Positions 16,374-24,596 of a DNA stretch of 64,000 nt are shown here, in pieces. The notes under the pieces were generated by a model. That model saw only the letters and a list, made by a program, of their open reading frames with translations. It was not told the origin of the DNA and made no database searches. Origin of the DNA: JAUVKA01 sp964465145 (GTDB taxonomy: Bacteria > Bacteroidota > Bacteroidia > Bacteroidales > UBA12481); the NCBI GenBank assembly GCA_964465145.1, contig CAYXJR010000008.1:21998-85997 (forward strand), in the 5' to 3' direction. Numbering within the stretch: the first letter of the stretch is position 1; the number at the start of each line of letters is the position of its first letter. The translations under genes were made by a program, and so were the position numbers.

Positions 16374-17542
16374 TGCCCTTATCAAAATCATGCAAGTTTC
16401 AGGCGGCTAATGTTATTTCAACTTCAATAGCTCACTTTTTCCATGATATTTACACTTCTTTTCTGGCCCCGATTCTTCCTCTTCTGATAGATAAGCTGGG
16501 AATTAGCCTGTTTCAGGCAGGTACGCTGTCTGTTTTCCAGCGGATACCTACCATATTTAATCCTTTGATCGGTATCCTTGCCGAGCGTGTCCCTTCACGC
16601 TTTTTTATCATATTGACTCCTGCAATTACTGCAATATTCATGAGTCTCATAGGAGTTGCTCCCAGTTATATCTTCCTGGTGGTTATAATGTTGGTCTCTG
16701 GTTTGAGCTCCGCTTTTTTTCATGTTCCCGGACCAGTAATGATCCGTAAAGTTTCCTGCGACAAGCCAGGATTGGGCATGAGCCTTTTTATGGTGGGAGG
16801 AGAGCTGGCAAGAACAGCCGGCCCACTGGCGATTCTTGGAGCGGTGTCACTATGGGGACTGGAAGGTTCCTGGCGTCTGGCTCCTTTAGGTGTAATTGCT
16901 TCAATTGTCTTGTTTTTTAGGCTGAAGGATATAGAAATACGACAGGATTTTAGCAAAGACAAAGTGAAGCCCGACTATCTGAAAATTTTTAAATCCTTCA
17001 TTCCCCTTTTTACATCCATTACCGGATTCACCTTTTTTTTTGGAGCCATAAAGTCTTCAATAACCTTATATCTTCCAACTTTTCTGAAATTTGAAGGACA
17101 CTCATTATGGTTTGCAGGTGCTTCCCTGGCAATACTACAGGGAGCCGGAGTAGCTGGTACATTGCTCGCTGGACCCCTGGGAGACAAAATTGGCAACAGG
17201 ACCCTTCTACGAATTGTGTCATTATCAACCCCTTTATTAATGCTCCTATTTACACAGGTTAACGCTTTCTGGGGGATTCCTGTTTTGATCATTCTTGGGA
17301 TATTCCTTTTTGCTCCCTCCCCAGTTATCCTGAGCGTGGTTAACAATGTTAAAACCAAGCATCTCACTTTCATTAATGGATTGTATTTCACTATAAACTT
17401 TCTTTTAAATGCAATTATGGTAATGATCATCGGATGGATAGCCGATCGTATAGGTCTTGAAACGGCTTTCCTAATTTCGGTAATTATTGGAATGGCAGCC
17501 ATCCCATTCATATGGTCGTTAGATGAGGAAGCCTATAAATAA
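16373..17542 (+). CDS. MFS transporter, fosmidomycin-resistance (Fsr)-like
   Basis: A 389-residue protein with about twelve hydrophobic segments. The first helix motif ISTSIAHFFHDIYTSFLAPILPLLIDKLGISLFQAGTL and the fourth/fifth helix region SGLSSAFFHVPGPVMIRKV ... GLGMSLFMVGGELARTAGPLA match the Fsr-like branch of the major facilitator family. The substrate is unknown; resistance to fosmidomycin should not be assumed. The start codon overlaps the previous stop by one base, so it is probably co-transcribed with tgt and the LptF/LptG-like permease. Confidence 0.85.
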   Translation: MPLSKSCKFQAANVISTSIAHFFHDIYTSFLAPILPLLIDKLGISLFQAGTLSVFQRIPTIFNPLIGILAERVPSRFFIILTPAITAIFMSLIGVAPSYIFLVVIMLVSGLSSAFFHVPGPVMIRKVSCDKPGLGMSLFMVGGELARTAGPLAILGAVSLWGLEGSWRLAPLGVIASIVLFFRLKDIEIRQDFSKDKVKPDYLKIFKSFIPLFTSITGFTFFFGAIKSSITLYLPTFLKFEGHSLWFAGASLAILQGAGVAGTLLAGPLGDKIGNRTLLRIVSLSTPLLMLLFTQVNAFWGIPVLIILGIFLFAPSPVILSVVNNVKTKHLTFINGLYFTINFLLNAIMVMIIGWIADRIGLETAFLISVIIGMAAIPFIWSLDEEAYK

Positions 17543-17671
17543 TCTGGATCAGGTTGATTTGCTTAGTGTAGGAACGGCTTTCCCTTTTTAACAACTTTTA
17601 ACATGTTCTAATTAAACCGAATTGGTTAATATTGATCCAACAAATCGTTATTCATACAAGCAATATATACT

Positions 17672-18559
17672 GTGAAAATATCAATTGATCATCTCACCCA
17701 GATTTACCGTAACGGAAACAAGGCAATAAAGGATGTGTCTCTGGAGATTGACAACGGCATGTTTGGGTTGCTTGGTCCTAATGGTGCCGGGAAATCCACC
17801 TTGATAAAGATCCTGGTGACATTACTTAAGCCAAGCAGGGGTAAAGTATTGATTAACGGTGAGGACCTGCAGAAAAACAGAAGAAAGGTTAGGGCTGTCC
17901 TGGGCTATCTGCCACAGGATTTTCGATTTTTCGCAAAACTCAGGACATGGGAGTTTTTGGAATATTCAGCCCGTCTGGCAGGCATGCGCGATAATACTGT
18001 CAGGAAGGAAGAGGTTGAGAGGATGTTGGAAGAGGTAGGCTTGTATGAAGTAAGAGACCGTAAAGCCAATAAACTTTCTGGTGGGATGAAACGCCGCCTT
18101 GGAATCGCCCAGGCATTGATTGGAGATCCCAAGATCGTAATTGTTGATGAGCCAACTACCGGACTGGATCCTGATGAGCGTATCAGATTTCGAAATTTGT
18201 TATCGAAAATGGCAGAAAAGGAGATGATCATTATTCTTTCCACCCATATTGTTGGTGATATTTCTAGTTCCTGCAATAATATGGCCCTGCTTGACGAAGG
18301 GAAATTGGTATTCAGTGGCTCTCCTGATGCCCTTGTAGAGCATGCAAAAGGCCACGTATTTCAGGTGAACTTAACTAACCTTGAATTTGAATCAGTCAAA
18401 GAAAAATATAGCGTCATCTCAACAATTCCCTCAATAGATGGGTGGGATGTCCAGTTAGTTGCTGATGAGATTAAAGACTACCCTGCTGTTGAGGTTGAAC
18501 CCAACCTGGAGCATGCTTATGTCTATTTTATGGAAAATGTTTTAAACAAACAGCTGTAA
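17672..18559 (+). CDS. ABC transporter ATP-binding protein (first gene of the export locus)
   Basis: A 295-residue ABC ATPase. Walker A GLLGPNGAGKSTL at ~32-44, Q-loop GYLPQDFRFF at ~80-90, signature LSGGMKRRLGIAQAL at ~134-148, Walker B KIVIVDEPTTGLDP at ~154-167, and H-loop STHIVGDIS at ~190. The C-terminal ~80 residues form an accessory domain (HVFQVNLTNLEFESVKEKY...). It resembles the ATPase domain at the end of the RND protein at 27693, sharing ERIRFRNLL and DISSSCN, so the two are paralogues. The start is GTG at 17672. It is 10 bases upstream of its likely permease partner at 18570. The 129-base gap before it has an AACATGTT palindrome but no promoter I can call. Confidence 0.93.
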   Translation: MKISIDHLTQIYRNGNKAIKDVSLEIDNGMFGLLGPNGAGKSTLIKILVTLLKPSRGKVLINGEDLQKNRRKVRAVLGYLPQDFRFFAKLRTWEFLEYSARLAGMRDNTVRKEEVERMLEEVGLYEVRDRKANKLSGGMKRRLGIAQALIGDPKIVIVDEPTTGLDPDERIRFRNLLSKMAEKEMIIILSTHIVGDISSSCNNMALLDEGKLVFSGSPDALVEHAKGHVFQVNLTNLEFESVKEKYSVISTIPSIDGWDVQLVADEIKDYPAVEVEPNLEHAYVYFMENVLNKQL

Positions 18560-18569
18560 TAAAATAATC

Positions 18570-21500
18570 ATGGGAATGATAGCCAATATACGAACAGTTG
18601 CCAACTTCGAAATTAAAACACTTTTCAGGAGCTGGTTTTTCAGGATATTTTCAATTTTAACGCTTTTCATGCTATTTGGGATGAACATCGGGATGCTCAC
18701 CAATGGTAATGGTGCAACAGGCTGGTTATTAAGATCCCTGTCCTCAAATATCCCGTATTTTAATATAGCCTTTCTTAATATAGCCCAGGCTCTGATCGCG
18801 ATATTTCTGGGAGCCGATTTCCTTAGAAGAGATAAAAAGCTCGACACAACTGAGGTGATCTATACCCGTTCGATGACCAATTGGGAATACGTATGGGGAA
18901 AGACCTTCGGCGTATTGATCGTTTTTGGCTCTCTTAACTTGTTGGTAATAGCAATGTCACTGGTCATTAATATAGTGATTTCCGGTGTGGTAGTGCATTG
19001 GCTGGGTTTTATCATCTATCCTTTTCTGATTTCTTTTCCCACTCTGATTTTTACGCTGGGATTGGCTTTCCTCCTTATGTCACTGCTCAGGAACCAGGCT
19101 GTAACTATGGTAATTCTTTTAGGCCTGGCGGCAGTATCAATCTTTTTCATCAACAATAAGGTTGCCAATTTATTTGATTATATGGCCAACTCAATGCCGA
19201 TGATGTGGTCGGATTTTATTGGAACGGGAAGGAATTTTGAAATTATTTTGCACCGGGGGATTTATCTGTCTCTTGGCCTGTCTATGATATTCGCCACCAT
19301 TCTGCTTCTAAAACGCCTTCCTCAATCCAAAGCCTCGAGCATGACCGCCCTGCTTTTACTTCTGGTATTTGGCGTTACCGGATTGGCCGGCATGGGGTAT
19401 TACTGGCAGAAATTCTCTAGTGACAAAAAATTTGTTGCCGAAGTCAGGTTATTGAACGATAAGGCAAAAGGAGAGGCCACGGTGAGGGTTGTCAATTATT
19501 CAATTGATATGAATCACAATGGAAATCAGTTGGATGCTATTGCTGAGCTGGATGTAATCAATGACTCTGATGCACCAATGGACGAAGCTCTGTTTTCTCT
19601 TAATCCAGGTTTGGAATTATCAAAAATTGAGTTTAATGGGAAAGAGATCCAATATAGTCGGGACCATCATTTACTAAGATGCCAGTTTAGTTCCATGCTG
19701 GCTCCCGGGCAAACGGGCAAACTGAAGTTTGAGTATAGCGGCGATGTGGATGAAAGGATTTGCTACCTGGATATAGATGAAGAACAGTTACAAGTAAAAC
19801 ATGGACCGGATTTCATAACCAGTTCACAGAATCGTTTCGCCATTTTGGAAGATGATTGTGTGGTTCTCACTCCGGAATCCGTTTGGTATCCGATTGCTGG
19901 CTGGACTTTTGGAAGCAGAATATCCGTTCGCCCGATTAGGCAGTTCAGTAATTACTCTCTTAAAATATCAAGCTTAAATGGCCTTATGCCTGTTTCACAA
20001 GGGCTGATGGAGAAGGATGGCGAGTCTTGGGTTTTTTCCTCTGAGACTGCTTTACCTGGTATATCACTGGTGGCTGCAGCCTATGAAGAGAAAAAAATTA
20101 TAGTTGATAGTATTGAATTTTCATACTACCACCTTCCTGATCATGACGTCTTTACAAGCCAATTGCCACTTATTGCAGATACTTTATCATCACTGATCAG
20201 TGAAACAATGATGGATTATCAACGACAGATTGGTCTTGAGTATCCTTATAAAAGCCTGAAATTTGTTGAGGCTCCGGTACAGTTTTTCGCTTATAAGCGG
20301 ATCTGGACCCTGACACAGGATTATGTTCAACCACAAATGGTCCTTTTTCCTGAAAAAGGCTGTTTCCTTCAACGCGGTGATTTTAAAGAGGAATTTGAAA
20401 GATCTGTACGTAATTCAGCTGATAGGGATGATGGTCGTTCTGAGGAAGAAATGCAGGTTGGAGTTTTCAATAACTTTATACGGTCAAATTTTATTGAGAG
20501 CAGCCAAAATATGCAGTTTAATATGCGTGGAGGGCAACCCAGTTTTTCCAGCAGCACGGAACGCCCCTATATAATATTTCCAAATTATTTTTACTTCATC
20601 AATCGCATAGAATCCGAAGAATACCAAATTATTAATGCCACCCTGGAATCTTTTATGGGAAACCAATCCGCAAGTAATATGGGATTTATGCGTGGGATGG
20701 GTGGGGTTTCGGACGACGAACAGGCCAACCTGGCACTGAAGGAGAATAGCCTGGAGGAACTATTGGGAATGCCTGATGATAAAAATGTTCTTCCAAAAGT
20801 TATCAAATCAAAAGGTACCTACTTGTTTAATTATCTTGAAGCCGCCGTGGGTTCTGACGAATTCAGGACTTTTATACTTGATCTGATGGCAGATAATCGA
20901 TTTAAGAGTATAGATATTCAGGTGTTGTCCGATCAATTATATGAGAATTATGGAGTGGATCTTAATTCTTTCCTGAAGAAATGGTACTACGGAAAAGAAT
21001 TGTCATCTTTTTTGGTTACCGATGTTAAGAATATTGAGATCCAGAGCGGAGATAACACGGTATACCAGGTATATTACACTGTTTCAAATATTGGTGATTC
21101 GGAGGGCGTGATAAACGTAACCTTCAGGACCGGTGGACGTGGTGGAATGGGAGGAGGCCGAGGTGGTGGAGGTGATCGTGGCGGATTTTCCATGGCTGGC
21201 CGCGATCAGGCAACAGACCGTTTGTACATTATACCTGCCCAAACCGCCCTTAGGATTGGTGCGGTTATGGATGATCAGGTAAGGATGATGTCAGTTAATA
21301 CTTTGATTTCAAATAACTTACCCTTCAGTATAACTTATCCATTTCCAGAAATGGAGCAAAGAAATGACTTAGAGGCTTTTGATGGAATTTTACCGGCTGA
21401 CCTTGTTTCCTCGCTTTCAGTTCCCGGCGAAATTGTTGTTGATAATGAGGACTCTGGATTTAGTATTCATGAGGAGGGTAGTTCCAATAAAATCAGCAAA

Positions 21501-22004
21501 TGGTTGAAGATTGATCAGAAAGACAGTGAGTTTAAGTACCAGGGGATGCAAACCTGGAGACCTCCTTTGAGTTGGACAGCAACCACAAATTCCGTATTCT
21601 ATGGAGATGTAATCCGTTCGGCTTATTATGTACGCAGTGGCGAAGGCAACAAATATGTTGAATGGTCGGCAGAGCTTGATGAGGCTGGGTACTACGATGT
21701 ATATTGCTATTTAAATACTATGATAGCGAGGATGAGTATGTTCCGTGGAAGAGGAGGAGACCGCGGGGGCGGAGGCGGAGGAGGACGAGGCGGCTCTGAA
21801 CAGGAAGTTATTGACGAATACCATTTCACTATTCAACATTCTGAAGGAGTTGAGGAAGTTTCACTTGCACTGAAAAATATTGAAGATGGATGGAATAGTT
21901 TGGGTTCCTATTATTTTTCAGCGGGTTCAGCTAAAGTACAGCTTAGTGATAAAAATCCTGGCAGGCTGGTTTTAGCCGATGCCATAAGGTGGGTTAAGCA
22001 ATAA
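18570..22004 (+). CDS. ABC-2 permease fused to an M1-peptidase-like region and golvesin-like domain
   Basis: A 1144-residue fusion. Residues 1-~285 hold about seven membrane helices of an ABC-2 permease (LFRSWFFRIFSILTLFMLFGMNIG..., DFLRRDKKLDTTEVIYTRSMTNWEYVWGKTFGV). Residues ~290-850 follow M1 aminopeptidase architecture: an N-terminal beta domain, IGLEYPYKSLKFVEAP at ~552-567, and KGTYLFNYLEAAVGSDEFRTFI ... FLKKWYYGKELSSFLV at ~745-830. No HEXXH is present, so the zinc peptidase is presumably inactive. Gly/Arg-rich inserts lie at ~854-877 and ~1057-1077. The C-terminus (~975-1144; AYYVRSGEGNKYVEW..., LGSYYFSAGSAKVQLSD, VLADAIRWV) looks like the golvesin C-terminal beta domain. It partners the ATPase just upstream; the periplasmic part may be a substrate-binding or assembly platform. 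Confidence 0.85.
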   Translation: MGMIANIRTVANFEIKTLFRSWFFRIFSILTLFMLFGMNIGMLTNGNGATGWLLRSLSSNIPYFNIAFLNIAQALIAIFLGADFLRRDKKLDTTEVIYTRSMTNWEYVWGKTFGVLIVFGSLNLLVIAMSLVINIVISGVVVHWLGFIIYPFLISFPTLIFTLGLAFLLMSLLRNQAVTMVILLGLAAVSIFFINNKVANLFDYMANSMPMMWSDFIGTGRNFEIILHRGIYLSLGLSMIFATILLLKRLPQSKASSMTALLLLLVFGVTGLAGMGYYWQKFSSDKKFVAEVRLLNDKAKGEATVRVVNYSIDMNHNGNQLDAIAELDVINDSDAPMDEALFSLNPGLELSKIEFNGKEIQYSRDHHLLRCQFSSMLAPGQTGKLKFEYSGDVDERICYLDIDEEQLQVKHGPDFITSSQNRFAILEDDCVVLTPESVWYPIAGWTFGSRISVRPIRQFSNYSLKISSLNGLMPVSQGLMEKDGESWVFSSETALPGISLVAAAYEEKKIIVDSIEFSYYHLPDHDVFTSQLPLIADTLSSLISETMMDYQRQIGLEYPYKSLKFVEAPVQFFAYKRIWTLTQDYVQPQMVLFPEKGCFLQRGDFKEEFERSVRNSADRDDGRSEEEMQVGVFNNFIRSNFIESSQNMQFNMRGGQPSFSSSTERPYIIFPNYFYFINRIESEEYQIINATLESFMGNQSASNMGFMRGMGGVSDDEQANLALKENSLEELLGMPDDKNVLPKVIKSKGTYLFNYLEAAVGSDEFRTFILDLMADNRFKSIDIQVLSDQLYENYGVDLNSFLKKWYYGKELSSFLVTDVKNIEIQSGDNTVYQVYYTVSNIGDSEGVINVTFRTGGRGGMGGGRGGGGDRGGFSMAGRDQATDRLYIIPAQTALRIGAVMDDQVRMMSVNTLISNNLPFSITYPFPEMEQRNDLEAFDGILPADLVSSLSVPGEIVVDNEDSGFSIHEEGSSNKISKWLKIDQKDSEFKYQGMQTWRPPLSWTATTNSVFYGDVIRSAYYVRSGEGNKYVEWSAELDEAGYYDVYCYLNTMIARMSMFRGRGGDRGGGGGGGRGGSEQEVIDEYHFTIQHSEGVEEVSLALKNIEDGWNSLGSYYFSAGSAKVQLSDKNPGRLVLADAIRWVKQ

Positions 22005-22020
22005 AAAAATTATACTGAAT

Positions 22021-23490
22021 ATGAATGCAATAAAAAAAATCAGCTTGTTATTGATTGCTCTTAGCATTGCTATGGGAGACATAGTGGCTCAGAAAGTACT
22101 TCGGCTGGAGGATGCTCTGGCTATTGCTGCTGAGAGTAGTCCGGACATTAAAAGGGTTAAATTAGGGTTAGAACGGAGCCAGGAATCGCTGAAAGCTCAG
22201 GTCGCTGCCCAGAAATCCAATTTCAGTTTCAATGTCAATCCACTGTCTTTTTCTAATGACAGATCTTTTGATGATTATACCAATGAGTGGTATTCCAGGA
22301 ATTCGCTTAGCAGTTCTGGTACCTTTGTTGTGGCACAGCCAATTGTAATGACGGATGGTGTTGTTTCCCTGAATAATCGGCTGAATTGGCAGAATACTTA
22401 CAGCGAAATTACCGACAAGGAATTAAACACCTTTACTAACAATTTGTATCTCCGTTATGATCAACCTTTATTTACATATAATCAGACAAAAATGACCCTG
22501 GCGGAATTAGAGCTGGATATGGAAAATTCGCAAATGAGTTTTGATATGCAGCTTCTTAGTCTGGAACGTACGGTAGCACAGAGTTTCTACAACGTATATC
22601 AACGGCAGATGAGTCTTCAAATATCCCAGGAAGAATATACAAATCAAAAGGCAAGTTTCGAGGTAATCAAGAACAAGGTAGAGGGAGGCCTTTCGCGGCT
22701 TGAAGAGCTTTACCAGGCTGAACTTAACCTGGCTAACTCAAGTTCTTCAGTGCAAAATGCTGAGGTGGCTCTTCTGAATGCTAAAGACCAACTGAAAATT
22801 ACACTTGGCATGGATCTTTCTGAGGAAATAATGGTTCTTTCCAGCATAAATGTAGATGCTGTTTCTATTGATCTGGATGAAGCGATAAAATATGGCCTCG
22901 AAAACCGATTGGAGATTCGGCAAAGGGAGATAGATATTGAAAATGCTCAGTTTAGTCTTATCCGGACCGAGGCATTAAATGAATTCAGGGGAAACCTCTC
23001 CTTGCAGGTCGGATTATTCGGGGATAATGAAAAATTTCCTAATATCTATGCATCTCCCAGTGATAACGAACAGGTAGGCCTTTCTCTTCAAATCCCTATT
23101 TTTGACTGGGGAGAAAGAAAGGCCAGGATTAAGGCCGCTGAGGCTAGTATTAAGACCCAGGAACTTTCCATGTCTGATCAGAGAATCGATATTGTTTATA
23201 ACATCAGAGAGGTGCATCGGAATCTCCAGAACCTCTTTAATCAGATTGCTATTGCTGAACAGAGTGTTAGGAATTCCCAAATGACTTATGATATAAATTT
23301 TGAGAGATACAGTAATGGTGACCTTACTGGTATGGATCTTAGCCTTTACCAGAACCAGCTGTCAAAGGCAAAAATCGAAATCTCCAATGCCCAGATATCC
23401 TATAAGCTGGAAGTGTTGAATATGAAAATACAAACTTTGTACGATTGGGAAACCCGTACATCAATTGTCCCTGATCAATATAAAAAATAA
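22021..23490 (+). CDS. TolC-family outer membrane efflux protein
   Basis: A 489-residue outer membrane factor. An N-terminal signal peptide (MNAIKKISLLLIALSIAMGDIVAQ) is followed by two OEP repeats rich in long coiled helices: LRLEDALAIAAESSPDIKRVKLGLERSQES and VSIDLDEAIKYGLENRLEIRQREIDIENAQ start the two halves. Length fits TolC. As the only outer membrane factor in the locus it should provide the exit duct for the RND pumps, and perhaps for the ABC parts. Seventeen bases after the fusion permease and eight bases before the adaptor gene, so the same transcript is likely. Confidence 0.92.
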   Translation: MNAIKKISLLLIALSIAMGDIVAQKVLRLEDALAIAAESSPDIKRVKLGLERSQESLKAQVAAQKSNFSFNVNPLSFSNDRSFDDYTNEWYSRNSLSSSGTFVVAQPIVMTDGVVSLNNRLNWQNTYSEITDKELNTFTNNLYLRYDQPLFTYNQTKMTLAELELDMENSQMSFDMQLLSLERTVAQSFYNVYQRQMSLQISQEEYTNQKASFEVIKNKVEGGLSRLEELYQAELNLANSSSSVQNAEVALLNAKDQLKITLGMDLSEEIMVLSSINVDAVSIDLDEAIKYGLENRLEIRQREIDIENAQFSLIRTEALNEFRGNLSLQVGLFGDNEKFPNIYASPSDNEQVGLSLQIPIFDWGERKARIKAAEASIKTQELSMSDQRIDIVYNIREVHRNLQNLFNQIAIAEQSVRNSQMTYDINFERYSNGDLTGMDLSLYQNQLSKAKIEISNAQISYKLEVLNMKIQTLYDWETRTSIVPDQYKK

Positions 23491-23498
23491 TCATATCC

Positions 23499-24566
23499 AT
23501 GAAAAAGAGTAGAATAATCCCTGCAGCCATTGTTATCATTCTTTTTGCGAGCCTGCTTGGCAGTTGCCGTAATGAGCAACCGGATTTGGAGGCTGATATA
23601 GCTGTTCCCGTATCCGTTGAAGATATTAAGTTAAAATCAATTGAACAGTTTATTACTACCAACGGAACTGTCCTTGCGACAAAGGAAGTATTACTGAAAG
23701 CCGAAATGAGTGGTATGTACAAATTGACTAATAATCCAAGGACAGGTCGTCCCTGGGTATTGGGTGACAGGGTACGTGCTGGTGAGGCTATTATTACCCT
23801 TGAAGATCAGGAATATGTGAATGGTATTCAGATCAAGTCCAAAGAAATGAATCTGGCGATTTCAAAGGATGAATTAACGAAAATGAAATCTCTTCTGGAA
23901 AAAGGTGGTGCAACAGAACGGGAAGTGAATAATGCAGAGCAAACCTTCATTAATGCTGAATACACACTGGAAAATGCAAAACTCCAGCTTGCGAAAATGA
24001 ATGTGGTCGCCCCTTTTAATGGAGTTATTGTGGATCTCATATATTTCACCCCGGGCAATAAAATCGACAATGGGGCAGAACTGGCCACTATAATGGATTA
24101 TGACCACCTCTACATGGATTTTCAACTGCCTGAGAAGAATATATCGGAGCTTGCCGTGAATCAGCAGGTGAGAATACTGAATTACACTTTGCCGGATGAT
24201 ACCCTTAAGGGTACTATTTCTCAACTTTCTCCAGCCATTAACCCGGATACGCGGAATTTCAAAGGGACCTTTACAATTAGTAATCCCAATCTCAAGTTAC
24301 GCCCGGGAAGTTATGTGAAAGCTGAGATTGTAACAATGAAAAAGGACAGTGTAATAGTTATCTCTAAAGATCTGGTGATGTCTCGCCAGAGAGGTAAATC
24401 TGTTTTTGTAGTTGATAATAATACTGCCAATGAGCGTCGTATTACCACAGGACTTGAGAACCCACAGGAAATAGAGGTTTTAACCGGATTAAAGGTAAAC
24501 GACAGAATTGTTATAGAAGGGTTTGAGACATTGGGTAACCGGTCGAAGGTTAAAATTATTCGCTAA
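23499..24566 (+). CDS. RND/ABC efflux periplasmic adaptor subunit (lipoprotein)
   Basis: A 355-residue membrane fusion protein. It begins with a lipoprotein signal (MKKSRIIPAAIVIILFASLLGSC, lipobox LGSC), then the N-terminal half of a lipoyl domain (GTVLATKEVLLKAEMSGMY), a short coiled-coil hairpin (SKEMNLAISKDELTKMKSLLEKGGATEREVNNAEQTF...), the second lipoyl half (MNVVAPFNGVIVDLIYFTPGNKIDNGAELATIMDYDHLYMDFQLPEKNI), a beta-barrel and a membrane-proximal domain. It links an inner membrane pump to the TolC-like duct. It is the only adaptor in the locus and therefore must serve both RND proteins if both are used. Confidence 0.93.
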   Translation: MKKSRIIPAAIVIILFASLLGSCRNEQPDLEADIAVPVSVEDIKLKSIEQFITTNGTVLATKEVLLKAEMSGMYKLTNNPRTGRPWVLGDRVRAGEAIITLEDQEYVNGIQIKSKEMNLAISKDELTKMKSLLEKGGATEREVNNAEQTFINAEYTLENAKLQLAKMNVVAPFNGVIVDLIYFTPGNKIDNGAELATIMDYDHLYMDFQLPEKNISELAVNQQVRILNYTLPDDTLKGTISQLSPAINPDTRNFKGTFTISNPNLKLRPGSYVKAEIVTMKKDSVIVISKDLVMSRQRGKSVFVVDNNTANERRITTGLENPQEIEVLTGLKVNDRIVIEGFETLGNRSKVKIIR

Positions 24567-24596
24567 TAAATTCTATTTGAAAGGAAGATCTTCCTT

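Noticed and set aside
16975..17511. 178-codon open frame on the minus strand opposite the MFS gene
   Set aside because: Long, but antisense to a well-supported transporter; the product is low-complexity (rich in Ile, Arg, Pro) and shows no family pattern.
16373..17542. Fosmidomycin resistance gene
   Set aside because: Similarity to the Fsr branch is at family level only; the setting with tgt and an LptF/LptG-like permease gives no support for a resistance role.
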